A DNA stretch of 64,000 nucleotides from Pseudomonadota bacterium (GCA_023403845.1 JAEYDL010000033.1:124001-188000), one strand, 5' to 3'; counted from the stretch's first letter, positions 34,597 through 43,207 are shown. A program made the numbers and translations. The notes: generated by a model from the sequence alone, not told the origin.

Positions 34597-35620
34597 ATGA
34601 ATTTGCGATCCTCGTTCCGTCTCTCTCTCTCTCTCTCTCTCTCTCATGCTTGCCGGTCTGTTGCTGATTCCGGCTGCTGCTGAGGCCAGGACGGTATTCC
34701 GTCTGGCCAATACGGGCGGTCCCAGCGACGACTATACGTATGGCTGCGAACAGTTCGCCAGAAATCTGAAAGAAATCTCCAAAGGAGCATTTGAAGTACG
34801 CGTGATGAATAACGGCGTACTCGGCAATGATCGCGTGGTTACCGAAATGGTTCAGCAGGGTTCTCTGGACTTCAGCCTTGTCGGTCAGAGCCAGCTCAAT
34901 CTGTTCATCAAGCCTCTTCTCGCCATGGATCTTCCCTATATGGTGTCCTTCGAGAAAAATCGGCCGTTTCTCGAAGCGTTTGATCCATACGACGGCCCCC
35001 TCTACAAGTATCTGGATGCCGAAGCGCAGAAAGCGGGTCTCAAGCTCGTCATGACTCTGGATACGCCTTTCCGCAGTTATGCCTTCACATCCCGTTCCGG
35101 AGTCGAAAGTCTGGAAAGCGTTCGCGGCGTCAAGGTTCGCGTAACCATGTCCCCCATCGAAAAGGGTTTTGTGAACACACTGGCCATGAATCCCTGTCCT
35201 GTAGGGTGGACCGAAGTGTACACGGCGCTCCAGCAAGGCACTGTAGATGGCGAAATCATCAACTTCGGCACCTTCGCCTCCTTCAACCGCGCCGAGATTG
35301 AGGATCGTTTTCTGGTCACCCGCCATAATATGGCCAAGGTTTTTGTGGTCATGAACAAGGCCAGATTTGATGCGCTTTCTCCTGAACAGCAGAAGATGAT
35401 TATTGATGCGGGCCGCAAGTCCCAGATGGAAGAATGGGATATGAGTCAGGAGTTCGAACGCAAGGGCGAAGAATACTGCAGGCAGCATAACATCAAGCTC
35501 ATCGAACTCAGCGACGAGGAGCTTGCCGGGATCAGGAAGAACCTTCAACCACTGTATGCGGAATACATGAAGGATATCGATCCCGTCTTCATCAGGCTTA
35601 TTCAGGAAGTGCAGAAGTAA
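34597..35620 (+). CDS. dctP: TRAP transporter solute-binding protein DctP, out of frame at a (TC)13 repeat
   Basis: Periplasmic binding protein of a TRAP carboxylate transporter. The natural start ATG 34597 has AAGGAG 6 bases upstream and opens a basic n-region (MNLRSSFR) leading into a TC tract. In this copy that frame reaches TGA at 34681. The mature protein, RTVFRLANTGGPSDDYTYGC onward (about 310 residues, with the DctP signature RGVKVRVTMSPI), lies in the +1 frame from ATG 34646. That ATG has no ribosome-binding site and would give a signal peptide without a positive n-region. One extra TC unit, or two fewer, restores a single frame with a normal signal peptide. So it is either phase-OFF or mis-sequenced. 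It precedes dctQM in the operon. Confidence 0.85.
34620..34645 (+). repeat. Dinucleotide repeat (TC)13 in the dctP signal-peptide region
   Basis: Thirteen uninterrupted TC units, 26 bases, beginning 23 bases after the dctP start codon. In frame the tract codes alternating Leu-Ser, tolerated in a signal-peptide hydrophobic core. Tracts of this length mutate by slipped-strand mispairing in many bacterial contingency genes. No other comparable microsatellite occurs in the window. Confidence 0.95.
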
Positions 35621-35698
35621 CGCCGTTCCTGTTGTTTTCCCGGCCGTCGGGCAGACCGTCGGCCGTATCTCCATCTTTTCCTTCTTCAGGAGCCTGCG

Positions 35699-37549
35699 AT
35701 GTCAAGCTTTCAAAAGATCCTGCACTGGCTGGATGAAAGTGGAGAAAAGCCCATTATCGTCATCGCCTGTGTAGCCTCGTGTCTTCTCATCCCGTATCAG
35801 GTCTTCGCCCGCTATATTCTCGGTACCTGGTTCAAGATGAACGTGGACACCTCTCCCGTGGAGGAACTCGCTCTCTTTTGCCTGATATGGTGTACCTATT
35901 TCGCTGTTCCTCTCGTCATCAAACGGCGCGAGAACATTCGCATGACAGCGTTCATCGACTGGCTGGTTCCTCAGAAGTTTCACAACTTCGTCCTGATGTT
36001 CAATAACGTCGCCACGCTGGCGCTTACCGTAACCATCATGTGTCTGGCCGTGCGTCTGATACGCCTTCAGTTCCAGTTCCCGCAGGAGACGCCCACCCTT
36101 CGCATCCCTTACTGGATTCCCTATTCCGTATTGTTCTTCGGCTTTTTTGCCCAGAGCGTTCGAGTGACGCAGGATACGTTGAAGCTCATCCGCGAGGAGG
36201 GCTGGGGCAGATTTCTGCTCTCCGCGGCATTTCTCGCCGCAGTCGCCGCCCCCATGGTCTGCTTCGAGCACAGTACGGTCTTCGTTCTCATGGTCACGCT
36301 ATTCGGCGGCATGATTTTGGGCATCCCCATTGCCGTGGTTCTGGGGCTCTCCGGGGCTCTCGCGGTGCATGCATCGGGTTTCCTTCAACTCAACATTATC
36401 GCGCAGACAGCATATAATTCCTTGGATTCCTTTCCGATGCTGGCCGTATTTTTCTTTGTGCTGGCAGGCATCTTCATGGGGAAGGGCGGTCTGTCCGGTC
36501 AACTTATCGGGCTGGCCGACATGATGATCGGCCGACGTACCGGAGGACTGGCGATGGCTACGGTCATTGCGTGCACCTTTTTCGGCGCCATTTCCGGTTC
36601 AGGCATCGCGACCTGCGCCGCCATCGGCATGATCACCATTCCCGCCATGGTGGAACGAGGGTATTCCAGGGCCTTCGCGGGCGCGATTGTGGCCTGTTCC
36701 AGCGCCATCGGCGTCATGATTCCTCCAAGCAATCCCTTTGTACTCTACGGCGTTATCACCAATGTCTCTATTGGCAAACTTTTCGTAAGCGGCATTATGC
36801 CCGGTATCATCACCTGTATTTTGCTTTGCCTTACCGCATGGCATATTTCCAAGAAAAACGGCTGGAAGGGTGAAGACAAGGTCTATAGCTGGAGAGAAAT
36901 CGGTCGTGCAGTATGGGAAGCCCGCTGGGCGCTCATGGTGCCGGTCATCATTCTTGGCGGCATTTACGGCGGCATCATGACGCCTACGGAAGCCGCAGGC
37001 GTGGCCGCGCTTTACGGTTTTCTGGTGGGCATGTTCGTACTTCGGGGGATTGACCGCAAAAACTTTATCGAGATTCTGGTAGACAGTTCCGTCACCGCTG
37101 CCACAGTGCTTTTTCTGGTGGCCATGGCCAGCGTCTTCGGCTATGTGATGGCCATTGAGCAGGTCCCCGATCTTATCTCCGAATGGATGATCTCCATCAC
37201 CTCGAACAAGTTTGCCATGCTCCTCATCGTGAACCTGCTTCTGCTCATTGTGGGAGCGCTCATGGAATCTGCTTCCGCTACTCTCATTCTTTCTCCTATT
37301 CTCATGCCCATGATGGTCAAGCTGGGGGTGGATCCCATACACTTTGGCGTCATCCTTGTGTGCAACCTTTCCATCGGCTTCATTACGCCACCTGTCGGTC
37401 AGAGCCTGTTCGTGGTCTCGGCCATCTCCGATGAACGCACGGAGCGTATCGCTCTGGCAGCCGCTCCATTGCTGGCAGCCATGCTCGTCATGCTTCTTAT
37501 TGTCACCTATATTCCTGAGGTTTCCCTTTTCCTGACCCGCTTCATGTAG
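35699..37549 (+). CDS. dctQM: Fused TRAP transporter permease (DctQ-DctM)
   Basis: Inner-membrane part of a TRAP secondary transporter, 616 residues. The small DctQ subunit (about 1-170, four helices, with WCTYFAVPLVIKRRENIRM) is fused to the large DctM subunit (about 180-616). DctM shows LFGGMILGIPIAVVLGLSG, the conserved FFGAISGSGIATCAAIGMI, GVMIPPSNPFVLYG and GFITPPVGQSLF. AGGAG precedes ATG 35699, 78 bases after dctP. TRAP systems use the sodium gradient and a dedicated binding protein to import carboxylates. The OYE gene upstream suggests an unsaturated organic acid, but the substrate is unproven. Confidence 0.93.
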   Translation: MSSFQKILHWLDESGEKPIIVIACVASCLLIPYQVFARYILGTWFKMNVDTSPVEELALFCLIWCTYFAVPLVIKRRENIRMTAFIDWLVPQKFHNFVLMFNNVATLALTVTIMCLAVRLIRLQFQFPQETPTLRIPYWIPYSVLFFGFFAQSVRVTQDTLKLIREEGWGRFLLSAAFLAAVAAPMVCFEHSTVFVLMVTLFGGMILGIPIAVVLGLSGALAVHASGFLQLNIIAQTAYNSLDSFPMLAVFFFVLAGIFMGKGGLSGQLIGLADMMIGRRTGGLAMATVIACTFFGAISGSGIATCAAIGMITIPAMVERGYSRAFAGAIVACSSAIGVMIPPSNPFVLYGVITNVSIGKLFVSGIMPGIITCILLCLTAWHISKKNGWKGEDKVYSWREIGRAVWEARWALMVPVIILGGIYGGIMTPTEAAGVAALYGFLVGMFVLRGIDRKNFIEILVDSSVTAATVLFLVAMASVFGYVMAIEQVPDLISEWMISITSNKFAMLLIVNLLLLIVGALMESASATLILSPILMPMMVKLGVDPIHFGVILVCNLSIGFITPPVGQSLFVVSAISDERTERIALAAAPLLAAMLVMLLIVTYIPEVSLFLTRFM

Positions 37550-37558
37550 TTCTCCTCT

Positions 37559-37586
37559 GCTGCCCCTGCGAAAACGCAGGGGCAGC
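37559..37586 (+). terminator. Hairpin terminator after the TRAP operon
   Basis: Perfect 12-bp GC-rich stem GCTGCCCCTGCG/CGCAGGGGCAGC with an AAAA loop, 10 bases after the dctQM stop. No T-tract follows, so it may act with Rho or protect the 3' end. Confidence 0.6.
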
Positions 37587-38477
37587 TTGCACGGGGAGAA
37601 CACTGCATTTTTCCGGGAATGTCGCTGCGGGGGGAAGGGGCCGTCGGTCGGAACGGATTTATTATGTAGGAACTGACTATGTGATTTCATTTTTTCTGCG
37701 CCGGAGCGAGGCCCATACGAGTGCTTTTTATGACGGCGCCAACGTCATCGCGCTGGACGCCCGCCAAAAGAATGGTCATGCGATGAACGGGAGGGAATTC
37801 CTCAAGGACATGCGTGAGCGCGGGGAACGGGACGTTTTGTTCTCCTCCCGCGCGTTTTTATTTTTGGGGGAGGGACAGACGTATGATCCGCAGAGGCGCA
37901 ACTGTGTCGCGAAGGGGAGCTGACTGGCAGAAGGATCATGGAGAAGACATGTGCCGATGCGGAAAGACAGGCCGGAGATGTGTGTCTTGTTGAGAGCTTT
38001 GGCGGTATTGCCGATCTGGGTTCCCGGGTTTTCCGGGAATGGGAGGAGGGGCTTGAATCCGTCGCGGCCAATATGCCGGGATAGGGAAAGCTCCATGGAT
38101 TTTCGGGATCTGCCGAAGCTGTATGTGCCGTGTCCGATATGGGACCTGAAGGCAAGGACGCGCATGGGGATAGCAAAGGCTGGAGCTGGACTGTTTCTTG
38201 TGCCTTGTTTCCCCATCGTTGGGCCGAACTGTGCGGCTTCTTGTCGAATCGGACGGGCGGTCTGAGCGTGGCCCTTTCCGGTTGTGGCGTCGAGCTTGAG
38301 GCACGATGTTCATTTGGGGGATAATGTGTTATGGAGACTGGCGCAGGGCAGAGACTCAGCCCCGGGAGTCCGGGAAAGGGGATTTTAATGCCATGTAGGA
38401 GGCGGAGCCGCATTCGATGCGGCCGTGGCTCTCAGCCTTGTGCAAGAACCATCAACATGGAATCGGAGAAGAGATTC
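37587..38477. other. Intergenic region without a supportable gene
   Basis: About 890 bases. Small ORFs on both strands (37681-37923 with a GTG start; a 48-codon frame at 37938-38084 behind AAGGATC; 38130-38324) have no recognisable domain and no consistent operon logic. Fragments of a decayed gene are possible. The promoter of the DUF1847-like gene should lie near the right end. Confidence 0.4.
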
Positions 38478-39047
38478 ATGCGTTGTGACCTGTGCACGAA
38501 AAAGTGCAACAAGGGATCGCCCTGCGAAGTGCGGGACAGCGTTTCCCTTTATGATGACGAAGATCGTGAAATGTTGCGAACTACCAATGAGATGAACAGA
38601 CTCACACGAGGGCAGTTCAATCGCCTTCAGGAAACCATCGAATTCGCCAAACGAATGGGATATGTGCGGGTAGGTCTGGCCTTCTGCGTGAGTCTGTCCG
38701 AGGAAGCCGCCGTGGCCGCCAAAATCCTTGCGCCCCACTTCGAACTGCACACGGTCTGTTGCAAGACTGCGGGCATGCAGGACGACGTATTCGATACGGA
38801 GCCGCGTTCAGGCAAGGTCGCCGTCAGTTGCAATCCGGCGGAACAGGCCAGAATTCTGGGTGAACTTGGAACGCAGCTGAATATCGTGATGGGGCTGTGC
38901 GTGGGACACGACAGCGTTTTCTACAAGCATTCACAGGCACCATGCACGACATTTGTGGTCAAGGACCGAGTCCTTGGACACAATCCGGCCGTGGCTCTGA
39001 CCTGTTCCTTTATTCGTTCCAGGATGCTTCCAAGGCCTGAAAAATAA
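38478..39047 (+). CDS. DUF1847-like cysteine-rich metal-binding protein
   Basis: A 189-residue cytoplasmic protein of a family found mostly in anaerobes. It opens with a cysteine cluster (MRCDLCTKKCNKGSPC) typical of zinc or Fe-S binding. A conserved body follows with VRVGLAFCVSLSEEAAVAAK, LHTVCCKTAGM and NIVMGLCVGHDSVFYKHSQAP, which add further cysteines. The function of the family is not established. ATG 38478 puts the first Cys at residue 3 and has GGAG upstream; ATG 38457 would add seven residues. The gene is convergent with mobA, with a shared terminator between them. Confidence 0.75.
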   Translation: MRCDLCTKKCNKGSPCEVRDSVSLYDDEDREMLRTTNEMNRLTRGQFNRLQETIEFAKRMGYVRVGLAFCVSLSEEAAVAAKILAPHFELHTVCCKTAGMQDDVFDTEPRSGKVAVSCNPAEQARILGELGTQLNIVMGLCVGHDSVFYKHSQAPCTTFVVKDRVLGHNPAVALTCSFIRSRMLPRPEK

Positions 39048-39094
39048 CGTGAACGATGCCCGCCCGGGCTGGGGTGGCATTTCGCAACCAGGCG

Positions 39095-39125
39095 AAAAAG
39101 GCATTCTCCTGAGGACGCCTTTTTT
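39095..39125 (+). terminator. Terminator between the DUF1847-like gene and mobA
   Basis: Stem AAAAAGGC/GCCTTTTT with an internal TCC/GGA pairing and a T-run on the + strand, 48 bases after the DUF1847-like stop. The A-rich left arm could also serve the converging mobA transcript. Confidence 0.7.
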
Positions 39126-39738
39126 ATGACCGCCGGGAGGAGCCGCAAGGGAAGCGCGCGTGCGCCAGCAGTCGGGCCGCCTCAAGATCCTGCGGCGTGT
39201 TGAGGTTGAAGAATGCAGGCGTCTCCTCCGGAAGGACGGGAACAAGCGTACGGCGTTCCGCCGGAATAATCAGTCCGAGTCTGCGGTTGCCTTCCGTCGC
39301 CGCGTTTTCGAACCACATTCGGGCTTCCTGTTCGTACACGGCCACAAGAGGCTCGACGCGGCCGTTTCCCGTGTGATGGAATGCGGTCATGACGGATTCG
39401 GGGCGGCGGAGATTCCGGGCGTCTAGCAAGCGACGCAGAGGCGCTTCTTCCATGAATGGAAGGTCACAGGATAGAACGAGCACAGGCTCCTTGACGGTGC
39501 GAAGGACGGAAAGAAGGCCCCCTGCGGGACCTTGCCCCTCGGTTTCGTCATGGATGGCGGGATAGGGGGAGACGTCCTGCGCCGCCCGGCAGGAAACGAA
39601 TACGGCATCCGCACAGGCTTGCAGCAGTGTCGCCGTACGTTCGAGCAGAGCAGGGCCTTTCTGGTCGTATAAGGATAGGCGGGCCTTGTCCCGACCAAGC
39701 CGGGAGGAGAGACCTCCCGCCATGACGATGCCGATCAT
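39124..39738 (-). CDS. mobA: Molybdenum cofactor guanylyltransferase
   Basis: Transfers GMP to molybdopterin to make the MGD cofactor used by formate dehydrogenases and DMSO-reductase-family enzymes. The 204-residue product begins MIGIVMAGGLSSRLGRDKARL, the nucleotidyltransferase signature. The metal-binding Asp is in LVLSCDLPFM, and NLNTPQDLEAA closes the domain. Start 39738 has GGGGGAAC upstream. The frame stays open for 82 further codons, but those residues are unlike the family. It is a single gene, convergent with the DUF1847-like gene. Confidence 0.9.
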   Translation of the reverse strand: MIGIVMAGGLSSRLGRDKARLSLYDQKGPALLERTATLLQACADAVFVSCRAAQDVSPYPAIHDETEGQGPAGGLLSVLRTVKEPVLVLSCDLPFMEEAPLRRLLDARNLRRPESVMTAFHHTGNGRVEPLVAVYEQEARMWFENAATEGNRRLGLIIPAERRTLVPVLPEETPAFFNLNTPQDLEAARLLAHARFPCGSSRRS

Positions 39739-40142
39739 GCCTGTTCCCCCGGAATCACGGTCAGAAAGAAATCTGGCAGGAGTCTCAGCAATAGCGCATG
39801 TCAGGGGGGGCTGTCCATCCGGAAGAGGGTCCGGTTCCATTGGGACAGGTCTGACTCGAGACGCTGGTGACGAATTTCCCTTTGTGTCTCCGAAAATTTT
39901 TGCGGAAAAAATCATGCCCGTTTTTGCCCTGCTTCTGGAGAGGCAGGCATCTGGTGAATTCCTTTGCTCTTTAGGCCTCGACACGCTCTGAGACGTCTGC
40001 CATTGTTCGGTGAACAGGATACCAGATACTTGTTTTCATATTATTCCATATATTTCATAACATGTTTTATTTTATTGAAATACAGAATATTTTCGGAGTC
40101 TGTTTCGGTTGTTGCACAACCTTGAAAAATGGGGGCCCCGGC

Positions 40143-40172
40143 TTGACACCATCGCCTTCCGGTGTCTAGAAC
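40143..40172 (+). promoter_or_regulatory. Promoter of the riboswitch-nrdDG operon
   Basis: TTGACA (40143-40148) and TAGAAC (40167-40172) separated by 18 bases, immediately upstream of the cobalamin riboswitch. Confidence 0.6.
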
Positions 40173-40350
40173 ATGCGTATGCTTTTTGCGCATGGTTCCT
40201 GATAAGGGATAAAAAGGGAATCCGGTAGTGCCGATGGCCGAAGCCGGAGCTGCCCCCGCAACTGTATCCGGAGAGCCTTCGCCATCTGCCACTGGATGAA
40301 TCCGGGAAGGCGGCGAACAGGGTGTCGACCCGGGAGCCAGGAGACCTGCC
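40172..40350 (+). ncRNA. Cobalamin (B12) riboswitch
   Basis: Contains the conserved elements of the adenosylcobalamin aptamer in order: AAAAGGGAATCCGGT near 40217, GCCGGAGCTGCCCCCGCAAC near 40244 (core with CCCGCAAC), CCACTGG near 40290, GGGAAGGCGGC near 40305, and the terminal B12-box GCCAGGAGACCTGCC at 40336-40350. The 330-base leader continues to the nrdD start and must hold the expression platform; I could not fold a convincing terminator or sequestrator by eye. Binding of B12 would be expected to switch off the downstream B12-independent ribonucleotide reductase. Confidence 0.92.
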
Positions 40351-40680
40351 GTGCGCGCCGAGACCGCAGGGCGGGGTGTCCCCTGGTACGAGTTTCGTCC
40401 GCTTGCGGACGACGTCTCGTCGTATCCCTTCATATTGAAGGGGCTTCATTATCCTTGGCTGTGCGGTTGGCCTGACGGAAGCGGGCGTTTCCGGTCGGAC
40501 GTCTCTCCTGTCTTGTCGAATCGGCCCCAAAGAGGTCCGGGACAAAAAGACGGGGTCCGGCAGGCGGGAATTTTATTTTTTAATAAATTAGAACCGCTTG
40601 CCTTTTTTATGATGTCAAAAGATGGAGAACGGGTACTTCTGTTTTCCCTTTTCTGTTTCTTTTACTGTTCGGAGCGAGTT

Positions 40681-42948
40681 GTGGTTGCATCCATCAAGAA
40701 GCGTGATTCCCGGATTGTTCCCTTTGACGTAAGCAAGATTGCGCAGGCGGTATTCAAGTCGGCCAGCTCGCAGGGGGGGGACGACTACGCCATGTCGCAG
40801 CAGATTGCCGGCATGGTGAAGGACAGGCTTGACGAGCTGTACGGTGATGCGATCCCCGGGGTCGAGCAGATTCAGGATATGGTGGAAAAAACCTTGATCG
40901 AGACCGGACATGCCCGGACGGCCAAGGCGTATATTCTGTATCGGCATCAGCGCACCCGCGTGCGGGAGATGAACACCCGCCTTATGACCACCATGCGGGA
41001 TCTGACGTTCAAGGATGCTCGCGACAACGATCTCAAGCGCGAAAATGCCAATATCGACGGCGATACGGCCATGGGTACCATGCTCAAGTACGGGAGCGAG
41101 GCATCCAAGCAGTTTTACGAAATGTATCTGCTGAATCCGAAGCACAGCCTTGCCCACAAGAACGGGGATATCCATATCCATGATCTTGATTTCCTGAGCC
41201 TGACCACCACCTGCTGTCAGATTGACATCAAGAAGCTCTTCAAGGGCGGTTTCAATACGGGACACGGCTTTCTGCGTGAACCGAACAGCATTCAGAGCTA
41301 CAGTGCCTTGGCGTGCATCGCCATCCAGTCCAACCAGAACGATCAGCATGGCGGACAGAGCATTCCGAATTTTGAGTACGGTCTCGCTCTCGGCGTGGCC
41401 AAGACGTTCATAAGCAAGGTGTATCTGGTTCTGGACGTTTGCGATGTGGAAGGCCGTGATGAGATCAGGCGGGAGCTTCGGGAGTATCTCCAAGGCCGCG
41501 AATCCATTCTCGACGCCGAAGGACTCGCCTTCGTGCGCGAGCAGCTGCGGAAGGTGGTCCCGCCCCAGCGGGTGGAGAGCGTCATCAACAAGGCGCTGAA
41601 GTTCACGGAAAAGGATACCTTTCAGGCCATGGAGGCGCTGGTCCACAATCTGAACACCATGCATAGCCGTGCCGGCGCCCAGATCCCGTTCAGTTCCATC
41701 AATTACGGCACCGACACGTCGCCGGAAGGCCGGATGGTGATCCGCAACGTCCTGCTGGCGACCGAAGCCGGACTGGGCAATGGGGAAACCCCCATCTTCC
41801 CTATTCACATCTTCAAGGTGAAGGACGGGGTGAACTTCAAGCAGGGCGACCCCAACTATGATCTGTTCAAGCTCGCCTGCCGGGTTTCGGCCAAGCGGTT
41901 GTTCCCGAATTTTTCCTTTATCGACGCTCCGTTCAATCTCCCCTACTACCATCCTGGCCGTCCGGAAACGGAAATCGCCTACATGGGATGCCGCACTCGG
42001 GTCATGGCCAACGTGCATGATCCGTCCCGCGAGATCGTCAACGGGCGCGGCAACCTGAGCTTCACCTCGGTCAACCTTCCCCGGCTCGGCATTCTGGCAA
42101 AGGGAGACGTGACGTCCTTCTTTCTCGAGCTGGACAAGATGATCGATCTGGTTTTCGAGCAGCTTCTCGAACGGCTGGAAATTCAGAGCCACAAGAAATG
42201 CAAGAACTACCCCTTCCTGATGGGGCAGGGCATCTGGATTGATTCCGAAAAGCTCGCCCCCGAGGATGAGGTGCGCGAAGTGCTTAAGCATGGGACGCTG
42301 ACCATTGGCTTCATTGGTCTGGCCGAATGTCTCAAGGCGCTTGTCGGCAAGCACCATGGAGAATCGGAAGAGGCGCAGCAGCTTGGTCTGCGCATCGTGC
42401 AGCATTTCCGTGACCGCGCCGATGCCAAGGCCAGAGAAACCAGACTCAATTTCTCGGTGATCGCGACGCCCGCTGAAGGTCTGTCCGGTCGTTTCGTGCG
42501 TATCGATCAGGAGCGGTTCGGCAAGATTCCCGGCATTACCGACCGGGAGTACTACACCAACTCGTTCCACGTTCCGGTCTACTTCAATATCAGCGCCTAC
42601 AACAAGATTCGTCTTGAAGCGCCGTATCATGCCATGACCAATGGCGGCCACATCACCTATGTGGAAGTGGACGGCGATCCCTGCGCGAACCTTGAGGCGT
42701 TCGAAGATATTATCCGGGCCATGAAGGAGATGGGGGTCGGTTACGGCTCCATTAATCATCCCGTGGACCGGGATCCCGTGTGCGGTTACACCGGGATCAT
42801 CGGGGATACGTGTCCTCGTTGCGGGCGTCGCGACGGCGAAGGCGTTTCCGAGGACGTTCTGCGCAGAATCAGGGGTTATGTTCACGATTCCAGACAGGAA
42901 GACGAACGTCTTGAAGAGCAGGACAAGACCGCCAATATCGTTCTCTAA
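40681..42948 (+). CDS. nrdD: Anaerobic ribonucleoside-triphosphate reductase, class III
   Basis: Oxygen-sensitive glycyl-radical enzyme that makes deoxynucleotides, 755 residues. The N-terminal ATP-cone (SIKKRDSRIVPFDVSKIAQ; ~1-95) precedes the ten-stranded barrel (KNGDIHIHDLDFLSLTTTCC; HGGQSIPNFEYG; GRGNLSFTSVNLPRL). Near the C-terminus are a zinc-type region (PVCGYTG then TCPRCG, three of the usual four Cys) and RRIRGYV, which aligns with the radical-glycine loop but is followed by a degenerate tail. GTG 40681 has GGAG 6 bases upstream; the open frame upstream runs into the riboswitch leader and is not used. A canonical radical loop is encoded by the next ORF. The N-terminal region contains a G8 run at 40773-40780. 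Confidence 0.92.
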   Translation: MVASIKKRDSRIVPFDVSKIAQAVFKSASSQGGDDYAMSQQIAGMVKDRLDELYGDAIPGVEQIQDMVEKTLIETGHARTAKAYILYRHQRTRVREMNTRLMTTMRDLTFKDARDNDLKRENANIDGDTAMGTMLKYGSEASKQFYEMYLLNPKHSLAHKNGDIHIHDLDFLSLTTTCCQIDIKKLFKGGFNTGHGFLREPNSIQSYSALACIAIQSNQNDQHGGQSIPNFEYGLALGVAKTFISKVYLVLDVCDVEGRDEIRRELREYLQGRESILDAEGLAFVREQLRKVVPPQRVESVINKALKFTEKDTFQAMEALVHNLNTMHSRAGAQIPFSSINYGTDTSPEGRMVIRNVLLATEAGLGNGETPIFPIHIFKVKDGVNFKQGDPNYDLFKLACRVSAKRLFPNFSFIDAPFNLPYYHPGRPETEIAYMGCRTRVMANVHDPSREIVNGRGNLSFTSVNLPRLGILAKGDVTSFFLELDKMIDLVFEQLLERLEIQSHKKCKNYPFLMGQGIWIDSEKLAPEDEVREVLKHGTLTIGFIGLAECLKALVGKHHGESEEAQQLGLRIVQHFRDRADAKARETRLNFSVIATPAEGLSGRFVRIDQERFGKIPGITDREYYTNSFHVPVYFNISAYNKIRLEAPYHAMTNGGHITYVEVDGDPCANLEAFEDIIRAMKEMGVGYGSINHPVDRDPVCGYTGIIGDTCPRCGRRDGEGVSEDVLRRIRGYVHDSRQEDERLEEQDKTANIVL

Positions 42949-42968
42949 CTACAAGGCAGTAAAGAACA

Positions 42969-43136
42969 ATGAACAATGTCGCTGAAAAGAAGGTCATTGG
43001 GGAAGGCGTGCACTTTGAACGCATCCGGCGCATTACGGGGTATCTCGTGGGCACGGTGGACCGCTTCAACAACGCCAAGCGCGCGGAAGTTGAAGATCGC
43101 GTAAAGCATTGCAATATGGGTTGCGGCAGCAACTAG
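42969..43136 (+). CDS. Separate 55-residue glycyl-radical domain of NrdD
   Basis: Small ORF 20 bases after nrdD. It reads MNNVAEKKVIGEGVHFERI, then RRITGYLVGTVDRFNNAKRA and EVEDRVKH, ending CNMGCGSN. This matches the C-terminal radical segment of class III reductases: E. coli NrdD ends with RRVCGYLG...RPFNAGK...RRVKH, where the Gly of CGY is Gly681. So the radical glycine should be residue 24 here. The upstream enzyme keeps only a partial version. By analogy with GrcA/YfiD, the spare domain of pyruvate formate-lyase, it could dock onto NrdD and be activated by NrdG. The ribosome-binding site is weak (AAGG at 42953), suggesting coupling. Confidence 0.75.
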   Translation: MNNVAEKKVIGEGVHFERIRRITGYLVGTVDRFNNAKRAEVEDRVKHCNMGCGSN

Positions 43137-43138
43137 GT

Positions 43139-43207
43139 CGGTATCTCCCTCCGGGATTCTTTCCGGAGGGAGATACCGAAAAACGTCCGTAAAGGACGTT
43201 TTGTTTT
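43139..43207 (+). terminator. Tandem hairpins between the radical-domain ORF and nrdG
   Basis: First a perfect 16-bp stem (arms 43139-43154 and 43163-43178, CGGTATCTCCCTCCGG/CCGGAGGGAGATACCG). Then a 9-bp stem AAAACGTCC/GGACGTTTT (43180-43188 and 43194-43202) followed by GTTTTTG, which has intrinsic-terminator form. Together they should lower nrdG expression relative to nrdD. Confidence 0.7.

Noticed and set aside
37681..37923. 80-codon ORF with GTG start after the TRAP operon
   Set aside because: Weak translation signal, no recognisable domain and no neighbour logic; left as intergenic.
40615..42885. 756-codon minus-strand ORF opposite nrdD
   Set aside because: Complementary frame of nrdD with no start signal or domain; a typical antisense open frame at high GC.
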